Shown piece by piece: positions 52,853-61,498 of a stretch of 64,000 nt of DNA. The notes under the pieces were generated by a model. It was not told the origin of the DNA, searched no databases, and saw only the letters and a list, made by a program, of their open reading frames with translations. Location of the stretch: contig JAZGGI010000042.1 of the NCBI GenBank assembly GCA_036480375.1, forward strand, positions 1-64,000. The letters run 5' to 3'. Source of the DNA: Candidatus Zixiibacteriota bacterium. GTDB taxonomy: Bacteria > Zixibacteria > MSB-5A5 > GN15 > JAAZOE01. A program made the translations under genes and the position numbers. The stretch's first letter is position 1. Every line of letters begins with the position of its first letter.

Positions 52853-55822
52853 TTAGAATGACAACCTTAAACCAAAATATACTATCCTGGGATTGGAATA
52901 GTTTTTAGGATTATTCTGGCCCAGTTTATATCGATATTCGAATTCTTCGCCAAAAGACCGGTCAGTAGAGCCTACACTAGCGTTATCGACCCGAGTCTGA
53001 CCTGCCGGAGTTTCCAGATAACCCGAAACATCGGCTTTGCCTGTACCTTCATAAACGTTCGTTGGATTTTCGGTATTAAGAAGATTCTTGACCCAAATAT
53101 AGGGGACCAGCTTAAAATTGCCTAAATCAATTGAACGATCAGCTTTCAGGTCAATAACATACGTCCATGGAAGATTAGCCGAATTTACAGGCCCGGTCGG
53201 CTCCTGCCATACGGCAGTATTAACACTGACGCCGTCATAAGGCAACATCGGAGTATATGGGGTTCCGCTGGCAATTTGAACGATGGTATTAAATCCAAAG
53301 TTTTCCAGAATATAAGTGTCACCCAATTTGGGACCTTCGCCCTTGGTTGTGCGTATATCAAATATTCCGATTACGCTGTGGCGTTGATCATAATCAAGAG
53401 GTTGAGTCTGTTTGGGGAAACTATCCGGGCTTTTCCATGCCACGTTGTTGGTCGCGTCGGTATAGGAACCGGTTCCGGTAGCATAACTGAGAGTGTATTT
53501 GAGACTGAAACTCATATTGCGAGTTCGTCTCATAGTCAGACTAAAATCAAAACCTTTGATTGTTCCAAAGTCGGTATTACCGTAGAAATCATATACACGC
53601 GGTACACCCGGGGTCTGATGGAAAATCTGAGTTAATCCGGTAACGTCCTTATAATAGGCCGCAATTCCGAAAACCATATTATCACTCAACTGATTTGTCA
53701 GACCAAATTCATACTGGATTGTTTTTTCAGGCTCCAAACCCGGATTCGGGAATGGGTAGTACGAACCTGCCGTTACTCTCTGGTTCATGAAATCATAACC
53801 GGAATAAAGTTTAACCAAATCGGGGCGTTGATACATTTGCCCGTAATTGATATATAATTGCGTTTCATCGGAGACTGGGAATGAAATTCCTAATCTCGGT
53901 GAGAGGCGTTTGAATTTTTTGGATGCTTCCAGATCCGATTCATCTACTTCATGTATATCTGTGGTATCCGGATCAAACGGCCGTTCGGGATTTTTCACCC
54001 AGAGGCCTTTGTAATCAAAATAATCGAATCGAATACCGGCGTTAACTATAAAGCCCCGCCAGTCAAAACGATCCTGGATATACAGTCCGAGGTTAATCGG
54101 ATGCTTAGTATTATTCATGAAGCCGTCAATGTCAGCCAGCTGCGCATCCAAATCATAACCATATCGATTTACTCTTTCAACTGCTTTCGCGCTGTCCTGA
54201 TCCTGAGTTGCGTTCAGACTCTCAAAGCGACTGATAGTATGGCGCTGGAATTCAAAACCAATCTTGAGAGTATGATAGGTTCCAGCCTGATGAGTCAGAT
54301 CACCCTTACCTTGCCAGTAGATTGATTTACGGCGCATGAAATTGGGCCAGAATGATTCAAAATAGCCAATCAATGTATCGGCATCGGTATCGGCATAATC
54401 TGTAAAGTAATCTCCGACAAAGGCCGAATCGCCCTCCCTAAATAGATTATGGACATCATATTCGGGATTGGGTAATTCAAGTGATCGCATAGTATCGGCC
54501 AGCATAAAATCAATCGTCCGATAATAGGCACGATAATTATCAAAGAGGATTCCATCTCCGCGATGGCGTTCGGTGCGGAAGTATGATGCGCTAAGATTAT
54601 AGAATGTCTCAGGGCTTAAGGTATGGGTAATCTTAAGATTTATACCCTGGTTGCGATCATCATACTTGGTCGAGTGTTTAACCTGATCGGGGAACGATGG
54701 ATTCATATAATAATGGAGATATTCCTGCCATTTATCGATGGAGCCGTTTCCGTTCAACATCAATTTCAGATTAGACGTTAAATCCCAATCGATTTTGCCC
54801 TGATATGACCAGCCCGAGACATGGTTATTTGGTAGACGTTGCGGATCATCAAAGAATTCATCTAATCCAAATTCCTCGTATACTTCTTTTGTCCGTACCG
54901 ATGGAGTGCGGTCTCTCAAGAACCGCCTCTCCCCGGAGAAGAAGAAATAGGCGTTTTCCACGCCGGGTATAGGTCCTCCGATATCTCCTGAATACCAGTT
55001 ATGATCATAGCTGTCATAGCCAAAGGGAGTCGCAATATTATCACTGACCACTTCGATATTTCCCTTGTATTCCTCGGTCCCGGAATTAGTCACAACCTGT
55101 ACAATACCGGAAGCGACATGTCCATATTCGGCCGAAAAAGCTCCCGAAGTAACCGAGACTTCCTTAATCGCGTTATTGTTGATGTTGGCTGATGAAATTC
55201 CGGTTAATGGATCCTGTTGTGAAAAACCATCAACATAATAGGCGACTTCTGAAGGCCGTCCGCCGCGAAGGTTAATCTCTGGAGCTGTCGCCGAGGATGA
55301 TTCTCGATTACTCCTTTGACGGGTATCAACGTTTGAGTTCATGCGAACAACACTATTTTGAATGCCAACAATTTGCTCAAAACCGCGGGTCGGCAAGGCA
55401 AGTAGTTCTTCGCGGTCAATGATGCTGACCGATGTTGTTCGGTCTTTAATTACCATAGGACGTTCCGCGGTAACGGTAATCACTCGTCCGGTTTCCGTCG
55501 TCTCCTGATCCATTTCCCGATTTTGGAATGTCGCCAGGTCAGCGGAAACTCTCACGTTGGAAACCTCCACCCGAGAATAACCTACGGAACTAAAAACAAG
55601 AGTGTATGCTCCGACCGCGACGTTCAAAACAATATAACGCCCCTCCAGATCGGTTTTTGCCCCCATTGTTGTTCCGGCAATACTAACCGAAACACCGGGC
55701 AACGGTTCCTTGGTCTGGGAGTCAACCACCGTGCCGGTTATGGCACCGGTAACACCCGCCCAAATAGGAGCCGCCATTAAGCATGCTATAAAACACACTA
55801 CGATAAAAACTTTTGGCTTCAT
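52853..55822 (-). CDS. TonB-dependent outer-membrane receptor with carboxypeptidase-like N-domain
   Basis: 989 aa. Signal peptide (VFIVVCFIACLMAAPIWA), then a carboxypeptidase-regulatory-like Ig domain (about 22-105: GTVVDSQTKEPLPGVSVSIAG), a plug domain (about 110-240; SEVAYYVDGFSQQDPLTG, GAFSAEYGHVASGIVQVVTNSG) and a 22-strand-type barrel ending in VYFGLRLSF. SusC/Cna-type layout. Start ATG 55822 with GGAGG ten bases upstream. Imports an unknown large substrate across the outer membrane with TonB energy. First gene of the operon. Confidence 0.92.
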   Translation of the reverse strand: MKPKVFIVVCFIACLMAAPIWAGVTGAITGTVVDSQTKEPLPGVSVSIAGTTMGAKTDLEGRYIVLNVAVGAYTLVFSSVGYSRVEVSNVRVSADLATFQNREMDQETTETGRVITVTAERPMVIKDRTTSVSIIDREELLALPTRGFEQIVGIQNSVVRMNSNVDTRQRSNRESSSATAPEINLRGGRPSEVAYYVDGFSQQDPLTGISSANINNNAIKEVSVTSGAFSAEYGHVASGIVQVVTNSGTEEYKGNIEVVSDNIATPFGYDSYDHNWYSGDIGGPIPGVENAYFFFSGERRFLRDRTPSVRTKEVYEEFGLDEFFDDPQRLPNNHVSGWSYQGKIDWDLTSNLKLMLNGNGSIDKWQEYLHYYMNPSFPDQVKHSTKYDDRNQGINLKITHTLSPETFYNLSASYFRTERHRGDGILFDNYRAYYRTIDFMLADTMRSLELPNPEYDVHNLFREGDSAFVGDYFTDYADTDADTLIGYFESFWPNFMRRKSIYWQGKGDLTHQAGTYHTLKIGFEFQRHTISRFESLNATQDQDSAKAVERVNRYGYDLDAQLADIDGFMNNTKHPINLGLYIQDRFDWRGFIVNAGIRFDYFDYKGLWVKNPERPFDPDTTDIHEVDESDLEASKKFKRLSPRLGISFPVSDETQLYINYGQMYQRPDLVKLYSGYDFMNQRVTAGSYYPFPNPGLEPEKTIQYEFGLTNQLSDNMVFGIAAYYKDVTGLTQIFHQTPGVPRVYDFYGNTDFGTIKGFDFSLTMRRTRNMSFSLKYTLSYATGTGSYTDATNNVAWKSPDSFPKQTQPLDYDQRHSVIGIFDIRTTKGEGPKLGDTYILENFGFNTIVQIASGTPYTPMLPYDGVSVNTAVWQEPTGPVNSANLPWTYVIDLKADRSIDLGNFKLVPYIWVKNLLNTENPTNVYEGTGKADVSGYLETPAGQTRVDNASVGSTDRSFGEEFEYRYKLGQNNPKNYSNPRIVYFGLRLSF

Positions 55823-55846
55823 GCTTTTAAACTCCTCCTTTGTCAT

Positions 55847-56870
55847 TGGTATAGATTATGAATACTTTTCCAAGAAAGTTCTTTAACAATAAATTTTCGA
55901 TACATCCCTCCCTTCAATCCTTTGCGGTTTTTTGGTTATATTTGCTTATAAAAAACATTATGTAATTCTCATCCATGATAGAAGACTTTCCATGTCCTTT
56001 TTTTCATATAACTACCCAATGGGAAAATCATACACTAACCGTAAAGGTGTCAACAAAAAATAAATTTTTTCCAAGTTTTTTATTAAACATTTTTCACTTC
56101 TATAAATCGCTTTGAAAGCACGTTATATCCCGACCCATCCTGAGGCTCAAAATTCTCAGCAATTCTGATAAACTCAAAGACAAACCTCACTAAAAAGTTC
56201 ACGGGTCGCGAATTTTCAAAGGAATGAGATGGTCTGTAGAAGTGAATTATATAACAATCAAACGATGGGCAGAACTATCACAATATCTGGCGTGAGTGAA
56301 AATATGTTTACACAGGTAAGATTGAAGTTCTTTTCCTGCGACACTTATTGATTTTTTCGGTTTTTTCCATCCATGTTAAGATGATTAATCGCAATCATCT
56401 ATTCCTTTGATTTCAGGCCATCAGACCCATTTGTAAATTTCATACGCCGCATAACGGATCTGTATAGAAGGGCATTTAGGCGGCGGAGGCAGGTAGCATA
56501 CATCTATTCAATTTCCATATTCTATACGTATTAAGAATTGATGCTGATGGCCTATTTTGAATGTTTGAGAGGCGTGTCGCTTATCCTGTGTGATTGAATG
56601 AATCCTTTAATTATATATCAATTCATTCCAAAATTACAAAATTCTTATCCCTGTATTTCATTGTTAGAAATAATTTGTCGTGGCGGTCAAATATACTATA
56701 TTCTAATCAACGATAGACAAGGCTATCATTTTAGAACGCAGACTGAAAAATGCGCGGAAATCAATAATCGTTGCCGCCTTATGTCTCATCTTAAAACTCA
56801 TTCCTTGAATGGTAAAATGTGCCGTTCCTGCTTCAAAAGGAATGGATAATGTATATCAGAATTGGTTGTC
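55847..56870. other. 1-kb intergenic stretch without a supported gene
   Basis: AT-rich, with short frames only. The promoter of the TonB operon should lie at its left end, but no clear -35/-10 pair stands out. Confidence 0.5.
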
Positions 56871-57446
56871 CTTAATTGTAAATAATAGCGGAGGCTGAGC
56901 AGGAGTAACAAATCCCGAAATCGCAGGTTATGAAGATATGTTATGGATTGGTCGATATTATGAAATCGCCCCCGACGGATTTGTAGTGGTTCACGGGAGA
57001 TAACAGAGCTGAGCCTTTGAATGTGTTTGAAATTTCCGCAATTCAGTCTGTTTTAGATAATGGGGGAACCTATTCCTATCCGGCTAGGGGATTGCGGCAC
57101 AATTACATAGTCAATATCCTATTTTTCTGCGCAATTATTTGAAGTCAGAATATATATCATCCAATTATCTGCCGATTTGGGGTGGTTCGAATAACCGGAT
57201 CTTTGGGGATACCGTTACGGTCGTCATCTTTGGCACTGGAGGAGCTAATAATCAAACCAATCCTGACCAAATTACTGCCGCTGATGTAAGCTTAATCGAG
57301 AAGACGCAATGTTATCTATCCTGAATTTCTTCGGCCATCAATGTGGTGATGCCAATGGTGATAAAACCATTAACGTCAGCGACGCCGTTTTTTTAATCAA
57401 TCATGTTTTCAAAGCATGTCCGGCGCCGTGCCCAGCCTGCCCATAA
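56871..57446 (+). pseudogene. Decayed secreted protein gene with dockerin-like tag
   Basis: Protein-like segments lie in different plus frames: TNPEIAGYEDMLWIGRYYEI and PDGFVVVHGR (56907-57004), EISAIQSVLDNGGTYSYPAR (57030-57089), DTVTVVIFGTGGANNQTNPD (57199-57258) and a dockerin-like end CGDANGDKTINVSDAVFLIN...KACPAPCPACP (57309-57446). The segments are separated by stops and frame changes. I read it as the remnant of one gene for a secreted, dockerin-tagged protein. The tag alone could start at ATG 57309 (45 aa). Confidence 0.55.
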
Positions 57447-57578
57447 TTTTTTATTAATATCTGCAACAATTGAATCCGATCTTGGTCTAATATAATAACT
57501 TTCGAATGGTCGGATTCTTCTCATAAAATCTCCGCCGATTCGGCGGTACCAGGTAATTTAAGATGGCAGGTATAACTT

Positions 57579-58913
57579 ATGTCTATGCGGAAAAAAACTA
57601 AAAGGTACTTATTCCTGGTCGCCATACTGGTGGTTATTGTGGCGGTGATTATCGGTTCTACGACCAATGGCGATGAAGGAACATTGGTTCAGGCCGACCT
57701 GGCTTTTATTGATGATATTTCGGAAATCGTGACGGCAGCAGGCAGAATTCAGCCCCAGACAAAAGTTGAAATCACGGCCGAAGTGTCGGCCGAAATTATC
57801 GGTGTATTCGTAAATGAAGGAGCTCAGGTTTCAAAAGGCGATCGGCTAATCCTACTCGACACAGTCCAATTGCGGGCCGATATGTTGCAGGCTCAATTCG
57901 CCTACGACGAAATGGCTGCCCGTACGGAAGCGGCTCGCGCTCTGTATGAAAAAAATAAAAATGACTATGAACGCCAGTCCCGCCTTTTCAATCGACAGCT
58001 TATTTCGGAAACCGATTATTCCGAGGCAACTTTTGCTTATGAGAATTCAAAGGCGAATTATGAAGCGATGCAGGCTCAGGTGAAAATTGCCCGTTCGCGA
58101 GTGGAAAAAGCCGCGGATAATCTGGCTAAAACCGTAATCTCGGCACCGATGTCGGGAATTGTTACTTATTTGAACGTTGAGGTGGGAGAAATCGCACAGG
58201 CTCAGACGTCATATACCCAGGGCAAGAGACTGATAACCATATCCGATTTATCGGTGTTTGAAGTGGAAGTCAGCGTTGATGAGACCGAAGTAAGCAAAAT
58301 ATTTATCGGGCAGGAAGCGGAAATAAGAATTGACGCCTATCGGGATACATCATTTGTGGGTTCGGTGGTCGAAATTGGAAATAGCGCTATGATAACCGGC
58401 GAAGGCACCGAGGATTATTCAACCAATTTCCAGGTCAAAGTACGTTTTGATGAAATGATTGGAAATATCAAACCGGGAATGTCGGCGACGGTCGATATTA
58501 CCACCGATTTCACATCCGAAGCTGTTTTGATCCCGTATGCCGCGGTTGTAACGCGAGAATTTCATCCCGATACGTTAAAGCGGATTCTTGAAGAGTTCCC
58601 GGCTTCAATGAATTCTGAAAACCCTGAACCGGGCGAGCAAGATGAAGAGGCTTCTAATTATAAACCGGGCAATAGGAAAAGGGATAAAATAACGTGTTCC
58701 GGCGTTTTTATTATTAATAATAGCAAGACTAAATTTGTCGAAACCGCGACCGGTATTGCCGATGATCGTCATATCGCCGTATTATCCGGAGTTACTCCCG
58801 GCGACACAGTCGTATCCGGTTCATATCAAACACTCCGAAAATTAGGGCATGAGGAAAATGTAAAAATCGATGAAACTTCATTGGATCGGATCAAAGAAGA
58901 AAGCCAATTATAG
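57579..58913 (+). CDS. HlyD/MacA-like periplasmic adaptor (membrane fusion protein)
   Basis: 444 aa. One N-terminal membrane anchor (about 7-27), a lipoyl/biotinyl-like half-motif (VEITAEVSAEIIGVFVNEGA, VSKGDRLILLD), a long coiled-coil hairpin (about 105-185), and the second lipoyl half (TVISAPMSGIVTYLNVEVGE), followed by beta-barrel and membrane-proximal domains. It links an inner-membrane transporter to an outer-membrane TolC-type channel. It leads an operon with two FtsX-type permeases. An insertion of charged residues (about 350-375) precedes the last domain. Confidence 0.88.
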   Translation: MSMRKKTKRYLFLVAILVVIVAVIIGSTTNGDEGTLVQADLAFIDDISEIVTAAGRIQPQTKVEITAEVSAEIIGVFVNEGAQVSKGDRLILLDTVQLRADMLQAQFAYDEMAARTEAARALYEKNKNDYERQSRLFNRQLISETDYSEATFAYENSKANYEAMQAQVKIARSRVEKAADNLAKTVISAPMSGIVTYLNVEVGEIAQAQTSYTQGKRLITISDLSVFEVEVSVDETEVSKIFIGQEAEIRIDAYRDTSFVGSVVEIGNSAMITGEGTEDYSTNFQVKVRFDEMIGNIKPGMSATVDITTDFTSEAVLIPYAAVVTREFHPDTLKRILEEFPASMNSENPEPGEQDEEASNYKPGNRKRDKITCSGVFIINNSKTKFVETATGIADDRHIAVLSGVTPGDTVVSGSYQTLRKLGHEENVKIDETSLDRIKEESQL

Positions 58914-58928
58914 GCGGAGCCTGACAAC

Positions 58929-60155
58929 ATGAGGATTTTAATTTCAATTATTGGTGAAGCCGTTTCCGCACTATGGGCCAATCGTCTTCGCTCAGGTTTG
59001 ACTGTTCTGGGAATGATCATGGGTGTGACTTCGGTGATTGCCGTTGTGTCTTTAGTTGAGGGATGGCAGGCACAGATTGAAGACACTTTCGAATCATTGG
59101 GTCCGAGGGCATTTATAGTCAGTCGATTCGGTTTCAATTACAACTGGGCCGATTATGTAAAAATGCTCAAACGCAAGAAAATCACTCGGGGACTGATTAC
59201 CCCCGTCAAAGAAGCCTGCCCCGACTGCGAAGATGTCGGGGCCGAAGCCTTTGCTTACCGAAGCGCCAAATACGGCTCGCAAAAAATGAGACGGCTCGAA
59301 ATCAGAGGCGAAACACCCAATGTCCTGGCAATGCGCTCCAATGATATTTTGATGGGGCGTTATATCAACTGGGAAGATGAATATCGCAAAAAGAATGTCG
59401 CGGTTATCGGCTATAAAATTTACACTAAGTTGTTTGAGGAATCTGATCCCATAGAGAAAAAATTCAAAATTGGAAATGTAGAATTTATTGTCATTGGCGT
59501 GATGGAAAAACTCGATTCGGAAATTGTCCAGGGTCTTGATGAAGAAATCGTTATCCCCCTTTCGACGCATCAAAAAATCTATAAACAACCGGGCAATCCA
59601 GTGCGCCTGATGATCAGCGCCGTTACACTGGACAAACGCGATGTGGCGATGGAACAGGTTCGCTCGGCTTTAAGAGCTATCAGGCATGTCCCTTTTGCTG
59701 ATACCGATGATTTTGAAATTTATTCGCCGACGTCCTTATTGAGTTTTATTAATGATATCACTCGAGCTTCGAGGGTAATCATGATTTCTCTACCACTTCT
59801 TTCAATCGTCATCGGCGGCATTGTTATTATGAATATCATGATGGTTTCGGTGACTGAAAGAACCCGAGAAATTGGAATTCGAAAATCTCTTGGCGCCAGC
59901 CAAAATAAAATTCTGGTACAATTTCTCTATGAGGCCGTCATATTATCTTTGATCGGAGGATTGATTGGCGTTTTCCTCGGAATTAAAACCGGTCAATACA
60001 TGTTGGTCAACTGGATGGATGTATTTATCACCCCGACGACGATGGCCATCGTTCTGGGATTTGGAATTTCAACCGGAGTGGGGCTGTTTTTTGGAATATA
60101 TCCGGCCCGAAAAGCGGCTCGGCTTGATCCGATAAAGGCTTTGACCTATGAGTAA
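58929..60155 (+). CDS. MacB/FtsX-type ABC permease (first copy)
   Basis: 408 aa. TM1 (about 15-40, RSGLTVLGMIMGVTSVIAVVSLVEG), a MacB-like periplasmic domain, then three helices with the FtsX signature (VTERTREIGIRKSLGASQNK). No ATP-binding domain is fused. It overlaps the next permease by eight bases (ATG at 60148 within the stop region), so both are made together, consistent with a heterodimeric permease. The MacA-like adaptor precedes it. Confidence 0.88.
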   Translation: MRILISIIGEAVSALWANRLRSGLTVLGMIMGVTSVIAVVSLVEGWQAQIEDTFESLGPRAFIVSRFGFNYNWADYVKMLKRKKITRGLITPVKEACPDCEDVGAEAFAYRSAKYGSQKMRRLEIRGETPNVLAMRSNDILMGRYINWEDEYRKKNVAVIGYKIYTKLFEESDPIEKKFKIGNVEFIVIGVMEKLDSEIVQGLDEEIVIPLSTHQKIYKQPGNPVRLMISAVTLDKRDVAMEQVRSALRAIRHVPFADTDDFEIYSPTSLLSFINDITRASRVIMISLPLLSIVIGGIVIMNIMMVSVTERTREIGIRKSLGASQNKILVQFLYEAVILSLIGGLIGVFLGIKTGQYMLVNWMDVFITPTTMAIVLGFGISTGVGLFFGIYPARKAARLDPIKALTYE

Positions 60156-61401
60156 AACATGGAAGATTCCGGCTGAGGTTCAGGAAGGCATCCGGTTGGC
60201 TTTTGATGCCCTGCGGTCAAACAAATTCCGCTCCGGAATGACGATTCTTGGCGTCATGATAGGGATCGGAGCGGTCATTATTGTCAATACTATCATGGAA
60301 GGATTCATAAAATACACGGAGGCTTCGATTGACAAAATCGGCAGTAATGTTATCTACGTTACCAAGTGGGGTGATGATACTGATTTTGATAATATGACCG
60401 ATGAAGAGCGTCGGCGCAAAGACATGACAATGGATGAAGCTCTGGCCATTCGGGATATGTGCCCTCTGATCAAGGCCGTATCTCCTGAAAAGAAAGCTTT
60501 CCGCAATGTCGCCAAATATATGGGTCGCGAAATCAGGTCGCCCGATGATTTCCGGGGGTGCTGGCCGGAGCAGGCGATTGTCACCAATCGTGATGTGTCT
60601 CACGGCCGGTTTATCGACGATAATGATATGCGTCGAGCGGCTAAAGTATGCGTTATCGGTCCGGCCGTGGCCGACGCCCTTTTTGATCATCGCGAAGACG
60701 CTATCGAAAAGGAAATCAAGGTCAACGGTTATCCATTTACCGTCATCGGGGTTCAGGAAGAAATCGACGATTTCTTTGGTATTAGCGAAAATGACTTTAT
60801 CTATATCCCGATGACGACCTTTGATCAATTTTATCCGAATACAAAACGGGTTTATTTGCTGGCCAGCGCCATTTCACGGGATATGTTTGGCGAAGCGATG
60901 GATCAGGTTATTAATGCTTTGCGAAGAGTTCGCCGATTGCGCCCGGAAGAACCGAATAATTTTGGTTTTCGAACTCAGGAATACTTTAAAAATGCTGTCA
61001 ATAATATTATGGGAACGATTCACATGGTTGCCGTGGCCGTGGCCTGTGTCGGATTAATGGTCGGCGTTATCGGAGTATTGAATATTATGCTGATATCGGT
61101 TACCCAGAGAACCCGCGAAATAGGCATTCGCAAAGCCCTCGGTGCGAGAAGAAAAAATATTTTGTTTCAGTTCCTGGTGGAAGCCGGGACCCTAACGGGC
61201 GTCGGAGGATTGATCGGCATATTATTCGGAGCTCTGGTGGGACTGGTAATTACGGCTTCGCTGGGATGGCATTATCACTTGTCATTTATCTGGACAATCG
61301 CGGGATTGGCAGTTTCGGTTGGGACCGGTATGACGGCCGGGGTGTATCCGGCCTGGCGGGCGTCGCGGGTCGATCCGATTATTGCTTTACATTACGAATA
61401 A
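60148..61401 (+). CDS. MacB/FtsX-type ABC permease (second copy)
   Basis: 417 aa, same layout as its neighbour: TM1 (about 25-50, RSGMTILGVMIGIGAVIIVN), periplasmic domain, three helices with VTQRTREIGIRKALGARRKN. Lacks an ATPase domain. Ends the operon, followed by a terminator. The cluster carries adaptor and both permeases but no nucleotide-binding subunit, which must come from elsewhere in the genome or lie outside the window. Confidence 0.88.
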   Translation: MSKTWKIPAEVQEGIRLAFDALRSNKFRSGMTILGVMIGIGAVIIVNTIMEGFIKYTEASIDKIGSNVIYVTKWGDDTDFDNMTDEERRRKDMTMDEALAIRDMCPLIKAVSPEKKAFRNVAKYMGREIRSPDDFRGCWPEQAIVTNRDVSHGRFIDDNDMRRAAKVCVIGPAVADALFDHREDAIEKEIKVNGYPFTVIGVQEEIDDFFGISENDFIYIPMTTFDQFYPNTKRVYLLASAISRDMFGEAMDQVINALRRVRRLRPEEPNNFGFRTQEYFKNAVNNIMGTIHMVAVAVACVGLMVGVIGVLNIMLISVTQRTREIGIRKALGARRKNILFQFLVEAGTLTGVGGLIGILFGALVGLVITASLGWHYHLSFIWTIAGLAVSVGTGMTAGVYPAWRASRVDPIIALHYE

Positions 61402-61408
61402 TAACCTT

Positions 61409-61432
61409 GCCTTTTTTCAAAGGCGGCTTTTT
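61409..61432 (+). terminator. Rho-independent terminator of the adaptor/permease operon
   Basis: Stem GCCTTT/AAAGGC (61409-61414 / 61419-61424) with a TTTC loop, followed by GGCTTTTT, eight bases after the stop. Confidence 0.65.
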
Positions 61433-61498
61433 ACAGCATTCTTAAAATGAATCAATACTTTATAAAATAGCAAACACCTTATTAATCTATAGTATACA

